Counted from the first letter of the stretch, positions 48,718-57,791 are shown. The stretch is 64,000 nt of DNA from Chromobacterium sp. IIBBL 290-4 (GCF_024207115.1 NZ_CP100128.1:186001-250000), one strand, 5' to 3'. Numbers and translations: made by a program. Notes: generated by a model from the sequence alone, not told the origin.

Positions 48718-49803
48718 TCAGCGCGCCGGCAAATTCCAGCTCTGGCTGGCCGCGCCGCTGCACTGCAGCAGACTGACCGGCTGGCCGGAGCGGTTGGCGC
48801 TCAGACACCGCTTGCTGCTCGCGCTGCGTATCTGGCTGCCATTGCGCGTCCAGACCGACTTGCCGCTGCAGTTGCGGATGTCCACGCCGCCGCCATTCTC
48901 TTCCAGGCAGTAATTGTCCTTCAACTGCAGCGTGCCATCCTTCGCATGCACCCAGGCCTGGTTGCCGCCGCTGTGGCAGCCATAGGCGATCGCCGCCGCG
49001 CCCTCGCTCACGCCGCCGCTGGCATCCAGGCACTGCCCGCCGTTGGCTATCGGCCCCCGCGTGCTGTTGCCTATGCCATTCTCCTGCTCGCTGCTCTGGC
49101 TATAGGCGGTGACTTTGGAAAAGGCGCGGCAAGCATCGCTGACCGAGGTGCCGCTTATGCTGGCCGGCGCCAGCCGGCCCGCCACCCAGCCGCTGGGCGC
49201 GCCGAAAGTGGCCTTGCTGTACGGCTGCCCCAGGCAGGTGGCGCGATTGCTGTTCCATTCGAAGTATTCGGTCCAGTTCACCATATTGTTTGGCGAGATC
49301 TTGCTGGCCGCGGTCTTGATGCTGCCGAGCTTGAACGAACTGCCGTCGGTTTGATCGGTGACGGTCACTCCCAGCCAGCCGCCCCCCTCGTAGGCGACAT
49401 GGAAACGGTAGCGGTGGCCCTGCGTCCAGTCCACATGGATGCGGCAGCTGCGGCCGGTGCCCTCGCCGGAAAAGGTGGTGCAGTAGCTGCCCGGGCTGCC
49501 GGCCTTGGCGTCGGACGTATCCCAGGCGGAAAACAGGAAGGTGCGCTTGCCGCCGCCATTGCTCTGCATGCCGGTATAAGCGCCAGAGGCGCCGACAAGG
49601 TCAAATTGGTTAGCCCAATAGACGTTGGCGGCATAACCCGGATCGCGGTTCACCGTGATAGTGAAGTCCACGGCATCCATGCCGGCGGAAGCGGCGGCGG
49701 GAAAACGGTAGTTGGTATAGCTGCCAGGCGTTTTGCCCAAGGCGTGGGCCAGCGGGGAGGCGGCAAGCAACAGCAGCAGCGGGAGCGAGGTTTTGGCTAT
49801 CAT
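48718..49803 (-). CDS. Secreted DUF3472-like protein with C-terminal ricin-type lectin domain
   Basis: A 361-residue exported protein. The signal peptide covers about 1-22 (SLPLLLLLAASPLAHA). The middle (about 25-225) shows a beta-rich DUF3472/DUF5077-like region: YTNYRFPAAASAGMDAVDFTITVNRDPGYAANVYWANQFD, FLFSAWDTSDA, GWLGVTVTDQTDG. The C-terminus (about 235-361) is a ricin B-type beta-trefoil with NQAWVHAKDG, SVWTRNGS and SQSWNLP QxW-type repeats, so it likely binds carbohydrate. I chose the ATG at 49803 because AAGGA is 8 bases before it. No enzyme activity is evident. Confidence 0.75.
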   Translation of the reverse strand: MIAKTSLPLLLLLAASPLAHALGKTPGSYTNYRFPAAASAGMDAVDFTITVNRDPGYAANVYWANQFDLVGASGAYTGMQSNGGGKRTFLFSAWDTSDAKAGSPGSYCTTFSGEGTGRSCRIHVDWTQGHRYRFHVAYEGGGWLGVTVTDQTDGSSFKLGSIKTAASKISPNNMVNWTEYFEWNSNRATCLGQPYSKATFGAPSGWVAGRLAPASISGTSVSDACRAFSKVTAYSQSSEQENGIGNSTRGPIANGGQCLDASGGVSEGAAAIAYGCHSGGNQAWVHAKDGTLQLKDNYCLEENGGGVDIRNCSGKSVWTRNGSQIRSASSKRCLSANRSGQPVSLLQCSGAASQSWNLPAR

Positions 49804-49971
49804 CGCGGTCATCCTTAACGATATCGACGGGAAAAAAGCGCAAGCGATGCCAAACGTTGCGCGCAGCGATAGCCATAGGGATACCTGAGTTAGAGCAATT
49901 AATCAATAAGCATTAATTACAAATAAACGGCTTAATTATTTTTATTTTGTTTAAAATAATCGCTATGCGCG

Positions 49972-51267
49972 TCAAGCCAAACGTTGCGCGCAAATAAACT
50001 CCCCCTCCACCGGACAGCCTGCCTCGTCCCTCATCGGCATCACCGCCCGCTCCAGCACGCTCCATTTATCCCCCAGCAGCCGATCCAGATAAGGCGAGGC
50101 ATGCCGATAGCGGCCGCTATGGTGCAATTGATAATCGCCAGCGGCGTCGCCCAGCCTTTCCACGCAAAACAACAGCAAGCCGCCCGCTTCCGTCTGCCGC
50201 GCCAAGCAAGCGAACACCTCGTCCAGATCGCCCAGATAGGTCAAAGTATCCATGCAGGCGATCAACTGCCAACGCCTTCCCGCCGAGCGGAGAAAGGCGC
50301 GCAGCTCCGCCTGCGCCAAGCTGGCGTATATCCCCTTGGCCTGCGCCTGCGCCAACATGCCGCCGCTCAAGTCCACGCCGTCCAATCTGCCGACATAGGG
50401 CTGCAGGCGCTCGCCAGCCAGCCCGGTGCCGCAACCCAGGTCCAGCGCGGACAATGCGCGGCCGCCTGGCGCATGGCGCGCCAAACATTCTGTCAGCCAC
50501 TGCGGGCCGCGGTAGCGCAAGCGCGCCAGATCCTGCTCGAAACTCGGCGCCGCAGCATCAAAGGCGCTGCCCACATACGCCTCCGCGCAGGCGGCCGGCG
50601 CATCGGCGCCGCCGAAAGCCGCCAACAGATGGCGCGCTACCGGGTGGTCCGGCCGCATCCGCAACCAGCCCTCGGCCATCTCCCTGGCTTCATCCATCCG
50701 TCCCAACTGGCACAGCGCCTGCGCTTGCGCGAGCGGCGGCATCTTGCCGGGCGGCTCCGCCAGCACCCCTCGCGCGTTGCAACGCCTGGCCTCGTCATGG
50801 CGCTCCTGCAAAAGCAAGGCCTGCGTCAAAAGATAAAAGGCGTCGGGGCACTGCGGGTCCAGTCGCTCCGCCTGGAGCAAGGCTTGCTCGGCATCGATGC
50901 CGCGCCCCATGCGCAGCAACTGCGCGCCTAGATTGGTCCAGTAGAAATAACGCGTCGGGTCGAGCTCGGCCGCCCGCCGCAAGGCTGCCGCGGCCGGCTC
51001 GTCCATTCCCCGCCGCGCGCGGGCGAGCCCCAGATTGAAATGCCACTCGGCGTGGCTGCCGTCGGCGGCGACCGCCTGCTCCAGCAGCGGCAGCGCCTCA
51101 TCCAGCCTATCCTGCTGCGACAGCAGGAAACCCAGCCAATGCCTGGCGGACGCGCCCAACTCCGAGTCGTCCAGCAAGCATCGATAGGCCCGCTCGGCCG
51201 CCTCCGCCTCGCCGGACAGATGCAGCCGCTGCGCGCGGCTCAGCCTTCCATCCTCATCCAGCCCCAT
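49972..51267 (-). CDS. TPR-domain SAM-dependent methyltransferase
   Basis: A 431-residue cytosolic protein. The first about 215 residues form five or six tetratricopeptide repeats (for example AYRCLLDDSELGASARHWLGFLLSQQDRLDEALPLLEQAV). The C-terminal class I methyltransferase contains ALDLGCGTGLAGERL, LDGVDLSGGMLAQA and ACMDTLTYLGDLDEVFACLAR. The substrate is unknown; the TPRs suggest a protein or peptide partner. It is a single gene 75 bases upstream of nothing on its strand but phaR's terminator side. Confidence 0.83.
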   Translation of the reverse strand: MGLDEDGRLSRAQRLHLSGEAEAAERAYRCLLDDSELGASARHWLGFLLSQQDRLDEALPLLEQAVAADGSHAEWHFNLGLARARRGMDEPAAAALRRAAELDPTRYFYWTNLGAQLLRMGRGIDAEQALLQAERLDPQCPDAFYLLTQALLLQERHDEARRCNARGVLAEPPGKMPPLAQAQALCQLGRMDEAREMAEGWLRMRPDHPVARHLLAAFGGADAPAACAEAYVGSAFDAAAPSFEQDLARLRYRGPQWLTECLARHAPGGRALSALDLGCGTGLAGERLQPYVGRLDGVDLSGGMLAQAQAKGIYASLAQAELRAFLRSAGRRWQLIACMDTLTYLGDLDEVFACLARQTEAGGLLLFCVERLGDAAGDYQLHHSGRYRHASPYLDRLLGDKWSVLERAVMPMRDEAGCPVEGEFICAQRLA

Positions 51268-51341
51268 GGCGCTCCCTAGTAGATAAAGACAAGGCCGAAG
51301 CAGTCACCGCTTCGGCCTTGGATGATCGCGCGCGCCGCGAA

Positions 51342-51902
51342 TCAGGACTTGTCCTTGTCCTCCGCTCCCGGATAGGCCGGGAAACCGAAGCCGCCGAACA
51401 ACTGCTTGGTCTGCTCCTGCATGCGGTTTTGCATTTCCAGGAACATGCCGGTGCTCTGCTCCATATAGCTGGCCATCATGTTCTGGATGGCCGGGCCTTG
51501 CAGCTTCATGAACTCGCCCCACAGCGGCGCGTTGAGCATGGCGTTTTCGCCGTAGATCGCCTTGGTCTGTTCCTGCATTTTTTGCTGCAGTTGCGAGAAC
51601 AGTTGCAGGTTTTTCTCCAGGAACGGCCCCATCATGCCTTGCATCGCCTGGCCGTAATAGCGGATGAACTGGGTCAGCACCTCATAGCTGAACATCGGCA
51701 TGCCGCCGTTTTCTTCTTCCAGAATGATTTGCAGCAGCACGCTGCGGGTGATGTCTTCCTGGGTCTTGGCGTCCTGCACCTGGATGTCCACATTGTCCAG
51801 CACCAGCTGCTTGACGTCGCCCAGCGTGATATAGGAACTGGTGGCGGTATCGTACAAGCGGCGGTTCGGATACTTCTTGATGACCCGTTTCTCAACACTC
51901 AT
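51342..51902 (-). CDS. phaR: Polyhydroxyalkanoate synthesis regulator PhaR
   Basis: A 186-residue repressor that binds DNA and PHA granules. The N-terminal PHB_acc_N domain (about 5-70) shows RVIKKYPNRRLYDTATSSYITLGDVKQLVL; two PHB_acc regions and Gln/Met-rich helices follow (QQKMQEQTKAIYGENAML). It releases phasin expression when polymer is present. It is divergent from the phasin gene, with a candidate operator between them. Confidence 0.93.
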   Translation of the reverse strand: MSVEKRVIKKYPNRRLYDTATSSYITLGDVKQLVLDNVDIQVQDAKTQEDITRSVLLQIILEEENGGMPMFSYEVLTQFIRYYGQAMQGMMGPFLEKNLQLFSQLQQKMQEQTKAIYGENAMLNAPLWGEFMKLQGPAIQNMMASYMEQSTGMFLEMQNRMQEQTKQLFGGFGFPAYPGAEDKDKS

Positions 51903-52017
51903 TTAGCGCTCCTGGTTTATTGTCGTGGTGTTGTGCGGTGGCAATCTAACATAAATACAACAGACTAGAGTAAATCTTCTATCAACTAGCAATCGCCTGT
52001 GCTACATTTCCGCGTCA

Positions 52018-52032
52018 TTGTGCAGCGCACAA
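52018..52032 (+). promoter_or_regulatory. Palindrome in the phaR-phasin intergenic region, candidate PhaR operator
   Basis: TTGTGC-AGC-GCACAA is a perfect 6-bp inverted repeat with a 3-base spacer, 54 bases before the phasin ATG. A single TTGTGC half site recurs at about 51930-51936, near phaR. PhaR of other bacteria binds TGC/GCA-type repeats, so this is a good operator candidate, not a demonstrated one. Confidence 0.55.
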
Positions 52033-52085
52033 CACCTGTAGAAGTCCGTCTGACCCCATTTTCCACGTAATGGAGGTTTTACACC

Positions 52086-52640
52086 ATGTCCTTCAACAAT
52101 GAACAGCTGAACAAATTGTCCCTGACCGGCATCGAATCCACCCTGCGCTTCGCCCAGATCGCTCTGGACAGCGCCGAGCGCCTGGTCAAACTGCAACTGG
52201 ACGCTTCCAAGCAATCGCTGGAAGACAATACCAAGGTGGCCAAGCAACTGTCTGAACTGAAAGACGGCCAGGAAGCGATCAACCACCTGAACAAGCTGGC
52301 GACTCAATCCATCGACAAGCTGGTCAGCCACTCCCGCGACGTGTACGAAGTCGTGTCCGGCGCCCAGACCGAACTGAGCAAGCTGGTGGAAGACAGCGTC
52401 GGCCATTTCAACAAGTCGCTGATCAGCTCCATCGAGTCCGTGGCCAAGAATGCCCCGGCCGGCTCCGACGCCACGCTGAACGCGGTCAAGACCTCGGTCG
52501 CCGCCGCCGCCGCCGCCGTCAACACCTTCAGCAAGGCCGCCCAGCAAGTGGCCGAGTTCACCGACAGCAGCGTCAAGGCCGCCACCAGCGCCACCGCCGA
52601 CGCGGTGAAAAACTCCGCCAAGCGCGGCGCCACCGTGTAA
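52086..52640 (+). CDS. Phasin family granule protein
   Basis: A 184-residue amphipathic helical protein that coats polyhydroxyalkanoate granules. FNNEQLNKLSLTGIESTLRFAQIALDSAERLVKLQLDASKQSLEDNTKVAKQL is typical of the PhaP/phasin_2 domain, and the C-terminus is Ala/Thr/Lys-rich. TGGAGG precedes the ATG. It is divergent from phaR. The PHA synthase genes are not in the window. Confidence 0.92.
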   Translation: MSFNNEQLNKLSLTGIESTLRFAQIALDSAERLVKLQLDASKQSLEDNTKVAKQLSELKDGQEAINHLNKLATQSIDKLVSHSRDVYEVVSGAQTELSKLVEDSVGHFNKSLISSIESVAKNAPAGSDATLNAVKTSVAAAAAAVNTFSKAAQQVAEFTDSSVKAATSATADAVKNSAKRGATV

Positions 52641-52662
52641 GGATAGGCGATCGCCATGCCAT

Positions 52663-52691
52663 AACCCCGCCTTTCACGGCGGGGTTTTCAT
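52663..52691 (+). terminator. Intrinsic terminator after the phasin gene
   Basis: AACCCCGCC and GGCGGGGTT form a perfect 9-bp stem, followed by TTCATTTT, 23 bases past the stop. Confidence 0.9.
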
Positions 52692-52768
52692 TTTGACGGG
52701 TGCGCGATGCCGCCGACAGGTTTACAATCGCGATTCCAAAGATTGAGCAAGCACTACGGACTCTCCGC

Positions 52769-53902
52769 ATGAAAATCAGCAGCAACTTCGACGCCGGCAG
52801 CATCGAGATCGTCTCTTCAGAAAACCTTGACGACATCCAGCTGCGCATTCGCCGCGACAACGCGGCCGAGTTCGCGCAATGGTTCTACTTCCGCGTGCAA
52901 GGGGCTGCCTACCAACATTGCACTTTCCGCTTCCTCAACGCCTCCGAATGCGCCTACCCGCAAGGCTGGGTGGATTACCAGGCGATGGCCTCCTATGACC
53001 GCGTCAATTGGTTCCGCGTGCCGACCCACTACGAAGACGGCGTGATGGTGATCGAGCACGTGCCGCTGTCGGGCAGCATTTACTACGCCTATTTCGAGCC
53101 CTACTCCTACGACCAGCACCTGAATCTGATCGGCCAGGCGCAAGGCTCCGGCCTGTGCCAGGTCTCCGACCTCGGCTCCACGGTGCAGGGCCGCGACATG
53201 AACTTGCTGACCATAGGCCATGAAGTGGAATCGGATCTGAAGATCTGGATCACCGCGCGCCAGCATCCGGGCGAAACCATGGCTGAATGGTTTGTGGAAG
53301 GCTTCCTCAACCGCCTGCTGGACCCGCAAGACCCGACCAGCCGCGCGCTGCTGGACCGCGCCACCTTCTACGTGGTGCCCAATATGAATCCGGACGGCTC
53401 AGTGCTGGGCAATCTGCGCACCAACGCGGCCGGCGCCAACCTGAACCGCGAATGGGCCAACCCCAGCCCGGAAACCAGCCCGGAAGTGCTGGTGGTGCGC
53501 GAAAAGATGCTGGAAACCGGCGTGGACCTGTTCCTGGACATCCACGGCGACGAGAACATTCCTTACGTCTTCCTGGCCGGCACCGAAGGCGCGCCGTCGT
53601 GGAATGAAAACCTGGAACAGGTGGCCGACAGCTTCCGCCATCACTTCCTGCTGGCCAGCCCGGACTTCCAGACCGAACACGGCTATCCGCGCAACGAGGC
53701 CGGCAAGGCGAATATGGGCATCGCCACCAACTGGGCGTGCGAGCAGTTCGGCTGTCTCGCCTTCACGCTGGAAATGCCATTCAAGGATAATCACAATCTG
53801 CCTGACGACGACTTCGGCTGGAACGGCCAGCGCAGCCTGCGCCTGGGCGAAGCGGCGCTGTCGCCGATCTACGCCGTGCTCAACGACCTGGAACGCGAAT
53901 AA
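52769..53902 (+). CDS. M14-family zinc carboxypeptidase (cytosolic carboxypeptidase-like)
   Basis: A 377-residue enzyme without a signal peptide. An N-terminal beta-sandwich (about 1-118) precedes the M14 catalytic domain. Zinc ligands appear as His166 and Glu169 (RQHPGETMAEWF) and the His of DIHGDE; the catalytic Glu is in TLEMPF. NPDGSVLGNLRTNAAGANLNREW carries substrate-binding Arg/Asn residues. The layout matches bacterial homologues of eukaryotic cytosolic carboxypeptidases, which trim C-terminal residues. Substrate unknown. Confidence 0.9.
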   Translation: MKISSNFDAGSIEIVSSENLDDIQLRIRRDNAAEFAQWFYFRVQGAAYQHCTFRFLNASECAYPQGWVDYQAMASYDRVNWFRVPTHYEDGVMVIEHVPLSGSIYYAYFEPYSYDQHLNLIGQAQGSGLCQVSDLGSTVQGRDMNLLTIGHEVESDLKIWITARQHPGETMAEWFVEGFLNRLLDPQDPTSRALLDRATFYVVPNMNPDGSVLGNLRTNAAGANLNREWANPSPETSPEVLVVREKMLETGVDLFLDIHGDENIPYVFLAGTEGAPSWNENLEQVADSFRHHFLLASPDFQTEHGYPRNEAGKANMGIATNWACEQFGCLAFTLEMPFKDNHNLPDDDFGWNGQRSLRLGEAALSPIYAVLNDLERE

Positions 53903-53920
53903 AACCTGCGCCTCCATGAG

Positions 53921-53947
53921 AAAAGCCGGCTTCAAGCCGGCTTTTTT
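53921..53947 (+). terminator. Intrinsic terminator after the carboxypeptidase gene
   Basis: AAAGCCGGCTT-CAAGCCGGCTTTTTT forms a stem-loop with a T-run, 19 bases past the stop. It also lies at the end of the convergent gene at 53970. Confidence 0.85.
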
Positions 53948-53969
53948 GCCATTCGGCCAAACGCGCGGG

Positions 53970-55688
53970 CTACATCGCCACCGGCAGCTTATCCAAGGTT
54001 TTAACCAACTCCACCTCAGCCATGCACCAGTCGCTGCCTTTTTCCAGCACCTTGCCCAAGGCGATCTGGAAATGCTTGCCGCGCGCAGTCATATAGAACT
54101 GCTTGCCCAGCATATATAAAGACAAAGCCAGCACCAATGCATTGACCAATTTCCCGCCGCGCCGATACGGCATGAACAAGGCGATATGGCCCGCCAGCCA
54201 GACTTGCTCCGGCGGCAAGGTGGGGTCGATCAAACGCGCGTCAGTGGGCCGCAAGGAGGCCGCGAGCGGCCGCGTGCTGAGCGTCTCCAGGCCCAGATAA
54301 ATTCTTTCGCGCCCGGTGCGCTTCACCCGGCGGATGATGCCCAGGCTCCAGTTCTCTTGTTCCCGCTCCCGGTAAGCGATCAAGCCTCCCAGCCCCACCC
54401 ACTCATTGCCCATCACGTCGATGGAAACGCCAAGCCCGGTTTGGCTGACATTTTCCAGCGCCCAGCGGGGAAAAGCCGGCTCCGGCGCCGGCTCCGCCAC
54501 CTCCCCCGCCAGCGAAAGCCCCGCAGACAAGGGGGGCGCAGCCTTATCCCGCTTGCGGCTGGTCACAAAGCCGTAAATCCGGATATTGGCCGCGTCATCG
54601 AAGCTGTCTTTATCGCCGCCTCTTTGATTCTGCATGGCCTCTTCGTCAGGCTTGCGGATCAGCCTATGCAAAACCGTCAGCCTGTGCGCGACTTCGATTT
54701 GCCTGTTATTCACCGCCACCCGCTCGGAGCGCTCGAACATAACCTGCTTGGCCGCCCATTCGCGCGTCAGCATGCGCATCAGGCCCGCATCGATGCCCGG
54801 CTCGACCAAGCGCTTCAATTCCGAAGGCACCCTGCCCGCCTCCATCATGATGGCCCAGCCATGCAATATCTCGACCAATTCCGCGGAGCTCCAGTATCGA
54901 GCCCACTCGCCGCACGCTTGCTGGCGGAAGCGCATCGCAGGCCTGGGCTCAATCAGGTCGACGACGAAACTCGCGCCGTCGAAACCCTTCTTGGCCATCG
55001 TCATGCGGTTGCTCAGCAAAACCAACAATTCATGGGAGAAATTGATTTGGCGGACAGTCAAATTGCCATTGCCCAATACTGACAGCATTTGCAAAATCAG
55101 ATATTGATCCTGGATTGTCGTGCCGCCGGCTTTGTCATCAAACAAAAATATTGGTTTGGAATCCAAAGCCCGTAATTCGGAAAATCTGTAAAGCTGGTTT
55201 ACATTCAACCAGAAAACTTCATCCGGTTGAAAATTTCTGACGTATTGCCATATGGCATATTCCGTCAGATAGTACATTATTCTTGCCAACGCCAGCGGCA
55301 ATCGCGAGTGGACTTTCACTCCATCCGGAGTGTCCGCCTGAATCGGCAAGGCGTATTGATAAAAGTCCGCAAAGTGCTTGCCATAGCTGAGAATCTGCCC
55401 GCGCAATTGATTCTCCAGCACTTTCGGCATTCTGCTGTTCATCAGATATTGCACGCATAGCGCGGCGTGCAGGGGCTGGGTTTCCTGATTCAATACCAGC
55501 ACCGCCTCCAACAGATCCGAGGATAGCTCCAGCGGCTGGGCGCTCAAGCGTCCCAGCAACTCAACAACCTTGTCGTGCGCGGCGGAGCCATGCTCAAGCT
55601 TCAAGGCATCGACATACGCCTTGGCCGCAACCGCGTTCGCCAAAGGATCTGGCTTACCTTTGGCTCCCCTTGAAAAGAAATCCAGCAT
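53970..55688 (-). CDS. Conserved protein with a PilZ-like C-terminal segment
   Basis: A 572-residue cytosolic protein. The first about 370 residues are helical and unrecognised. The last third has a beta-barrel-like stretch (WALENVSQTGLGVSIDVMGNEWVGLGGLIAYRE, WSLGIIRRVKRTGRERIYLGLETLS) resembling a PilZ fold, although a canonical RxxxR c-di-GMP motif is not obvious. I prefer the ATG at 55688; a GTG lies four codons upstream. Function unknown. Confidence 0.6.
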   Translation of the reverse strand: MLDFFSRGAKGKPDPLANAVAAKAYVDALKLEHGSAAHDKVVELLGRLSAQPLELSSDLLEAVLVLNQETQPLHAALCVQYLMNSRMPKVLENQLRGQILSYGKHFADFYQYALPIQADTPDGVKVHSRLPLALARIMYYLTEYAIWQYVRNFQPDEVFWLNVNQLYRFSELRALDSKPIFLFDDKAGGTTIQDQYLILQMLSVLGNGNLTVRQINFSHELLVLLSNRMTMAKKGFDGASFVVDLIEPRPAMRFRQQACGEWARYWSSAELVEILHGWAIMMEAGRVPSELKRLVEPGIDAGLMRMLTREWAAKQVMFERSERVAVNNRQIEVAHRLTVLHRLIRKPDEEAMQNQRGGDKDSFDDAANIRIYGFVTSRKRDKAAPPLSAGLSLAGEVAEPAPEPAFPRWALENVSQTGLGVSIDVMGNEWVGLGGLIAYREREQENWSLGIIRRVKRTGRERIYLGLETLSTRPLAASLRPTDARLIDPTLPPEQVWLAGHIALFMPYRRGGKLVNALVLALSLYMLGKQFYMTARGKHFQIALGKVLEKGSDWCMAEVELVKTLDKLPVAM

Positions 55689-55800
55689 GCGCGTGTCCAC
55701 TTTCGTTCATGGCAAGCCCCTGCTTCCCGCCCCAGTCCAGCTATGCTACAAGTATTTATAGCAAGGGGGGAATGCCCCCGCTGACACAACTTGCGCGCAG

Positions 55801-55830
55801 AAAAAAGGCGCCGTTTCGGCGCCTTTTCTT
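55801..55830 (-). terminator. Intrinsic terminator after the H-NS gene
   Basis: AAAAGGCGCCG and CGGCGCCTTTT pair around TTT/AAA with T-runs on both strands; it lies 15 bases past the H-NS stop. Confidence 0.88.
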
Positions 55831-55844
55831 AATGCTTGGCTAAA

Positions 55845-56150
55845 TCAGATAGCCAGTTGTTCCAGCGACTTGCCGCCGTCAACCCAAGCTTGCACCCAAG
55901 CCGGCTTGCGACCACGACCGGTCCAGGTCAGCTCCGTGTTTTCCGGATGGCGGTATTTAGCCTCAACCGGCTTGCGAGCTACGACGGTCTTGCTCAAAAC
56001 TTCTTCAACGCTCAAGCCATAAGCGCGGGCCAGCTCGATAATCTGCTTCTTGGCCTTGGCTTTTTCTTCCACTTCGCGGCGCTTGATTTCGTTTTCAACT
56101 TCCGACTTCAGCTCAACCAGTTTGGTAAATTCCAGCGTGGACAGATCCAT
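55845..56150 (-). CDS. H-NS family nucleoid protein
   Basis: A 101-residue DNA-binding protein. The N-terminal coiled coil (LEFTKLVELKSEVENEIKRREVEEKAKAKKQIIELARAYG) mediates oligomers; the C-terminal domain YRHPENTELTWTGRGRKPAWVQAWVDGGKSLEQL contains the AT-hook-like core TWTGRGRKPAW typical of H-NS. I chose the ATG at 56150. It may silence A/T-rich stretches such as those at 9-11 kb and 15.6-16.5 kb. Confidence 0.92.
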   Translation of the reverse strand: MDLSTLEFTKLVELKSEVENEIKRREVEEKAKAKKQIIELARAYGLSVEEVLSKTVVARKPVEAKYRHPENTELTWTGRGRKPAWVQAWVDGGKSLEQLAI

Positions 56151-56247
56151 GTGATGTTCCTTGATTATTGATTTGCCAATTACAGGCTGTAATGTAGCCA
56201 ATACGATTAGCACAAGTCAAGGTTAAAAAAGGAAATACTACCGCCTA

Positions 56248-57282
56248 TTAGCCTGTTACCGATTCAAGGCTATAAGGCAAATCCAGCATGCGCAAAGGGA
56301 TTTTATGAAGCTCATCGCCAAACACGCCCGATTCCCAAGTTTGCGCCTGCACCACCGCCAAGCCTTGGTAACGCCCCTTGCCCACTTGGCAAACCGCAGC
56401 CAGCATGCCTACGGACTGATCCGGCAATTCCGGGCTATATAGTTTTGTCGCATTCGGCAATGCTTGATCAAATTCAACGCGGAACATCCGACGCTTCATC
56501 TTGCCCAAATACTGGCTGCGCGCGACTATCTCCTGGCCAGGGTAGCAACCCTTTTTGAAATTCACCGCGCCTATCAATTCCATATTGGCCATCTGCGGCA
56601 CAAACTGCTCCTGCGTGGCCAAGGCCACCCAAACGATGCCGGCCTGTATATCGCGCAACTGCCAGGCCTCAGCCGAAATCGGCGTCAAGGCGGCATTGCC
56701 GGCGATCTTGCCGCCCCACTCGCTTTCATTCCGCAGCGCGACAAGCCACCCCGCCCCAGGCAAAGCCATCGCCATGAAGTCCGCGCCGAAAACCGGCTTC
56801 AACGGTTCGACATTGGCCAATTCGGCCTGAGCTTCCCGCAATACGGCGCCGGCGGCATCGCCGGCCAAACCCAGCAACGCCCAGTCCGCCGCCAGCTCCA
56901 CCTTGACCTTGGAGCGCAAAACAAACATCTTCAGCCGCTTGGCAATCGCTTCGGCGATATCGGCGGAAACCATCAGATAATAAGCGCCGTCCTTAAACCA
57001 CGCCAAAAAGCTGGCCAGCATCCGGCCCTTGGCCGTCGAATATGTGCTGTATTGCGCGCGCCCTTCAAGCAGTTCGCGAATATCGCTGGATAGCTGCCCC
57101 TGCAAAAAGGCGGCGGCGTCCTCGCCTTCCACCCGAATCAACGCAAAGGTATCCAGGCACGCCAGCGCGGAACCCTCTCGCAAAGCAGAGATCTGCTCCA
57201 GATGCGCATCCTCGGATGCGCGCCGCTCCCCGCTCGGTTCCAGCCCATTCTTCAGCAACCACTCTTTCCAAAAACCTTCCAT
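56248..57282 (-). CDS. ygfZ: Folate-binding protein YgfZ/GcvT-like
   Basis: A 344-residue protein that helps iron-sulfur cluster assembly or repair. The signature KKGCYPGQEIVARSQYLGKMKRRMF with its conserved Cys is present. The fold is that of the aminomethyltransferase GcvT. I chose the ATG at 57282 because AGGAG lies upstream and homologues start at MEGFWKEWL. It could support the Fe-S enzymes in this window (SdaA, RimO, PflA). Confidence 0.92.
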   Translation of the reverse strand: MEGFWKEWLLKNGLEPSGERRASEDAHLEQISALREGSALACLDTFALIRVEGEDAAAFLQGQLSSDIRELLEGRAQYSTYSTAKGRMLASFLAWFKDGAYYLMVSADIAEAIAKRLKMFVLRSKVKVELAADWALLGLAGDAAGAVLREAQAELANVEPLKPVFGADFMAMALPGAGWLVALRNESEWGGKIAGNAALTPISAEAWQLRDIQAGIVWVALATQEQFVPQMANMELIGAVNFKKGCYPGQEIVARSQYLGKMKRRMFRVEFDQALPNATKLYSPELPDQSVGMLAAVCQVGKGRYQGLAVVQAQTWESGVFGDELHKIPLRMLDLPYSLESVTG

Positions 57283-57490
57283 CGGCCTCGCTCCTGACAA
57301 TTTGCAATTTGCGATCTTACCGCCAGCCTTTTTTCCTCGCCAGAGGTGTCCGGATGCGATAAAAATACAAATTCTTTAATAACAACAGGATAGCCACACC
57401 CCAGCCAGGCTCCCTCAAAAAAACAAAAGAAATTTGCCACAGAAGCTTGACAGCCCAATGGCTGCGATATATAGTTCGCCCTCACTCAAT

Positions 57491-57566
57491 TCCCTGATAG
57501 CTCAGTTGGTAGAGCGACGGACTGTTAATCCGCAGGTCGCAGGTTCGAGCCCTGCTCGGGGAGCCA
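57491..57566 (+). tRNA. tRNA-Asn (GTT), copy 1
   Basis: A 76-base cloverleaf with encoded CCA. The acceptor pairs TCCCTGA with TCGGGGA (one T-G pair); the anticodon loop is CTGTTAA, anticodon GTT; the T loop is TTCGAGC. Discriminator base is G. Confidence 0.97.
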
Positions 57567-57596
57567 GTTCACCCTGGCTAAATTGAGTATGTTTGT

Positions 57597-57672
57597 TCCC
57601 TGATAGCTCAGTTGGTAGAGCGACGGACTGTTAATCCGCAGGTCGCAGGTTCGAGCCCTGCTCGGGGAGCCA
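57597..57672 (+). tRNA. tRNA-Asn (GTT), copy 2
   Basis: Identical in sequence to copy 1, 30 bases downstream, with encoded CCA. Probably part of one tRNA transcript. Confidence 0.97.
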
Positions 57673-57706
57673 ACACCGCCCTTAGGGCCACAATTCAAAG
57701 TTTTGT

Positions 57707-57782
57707 TCCCTGATAGCTCAGTTGGTAGAGCGACGGACTGTTAATCCGCAGGTCGCAGGTTCGAGCCCTGCTCGGGGAGCCA
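57707..57782 (+). tRNA. tRNA-Asn (GTT), copy 3
   Basis: Identical to copies 1 and 2, 34 bases downstream, with encoded CCA. A terminator follows directly. Confidence 0.97.
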
Positions 57783-57791
57783 GAATACGGC

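Noticed and set aside
55228..55460. Short frames inside the 53970-55688 gene on the plus strand
   Set aside because: No family-like sequence and no ribosome site; the minus-strand frame is continuous and longer.
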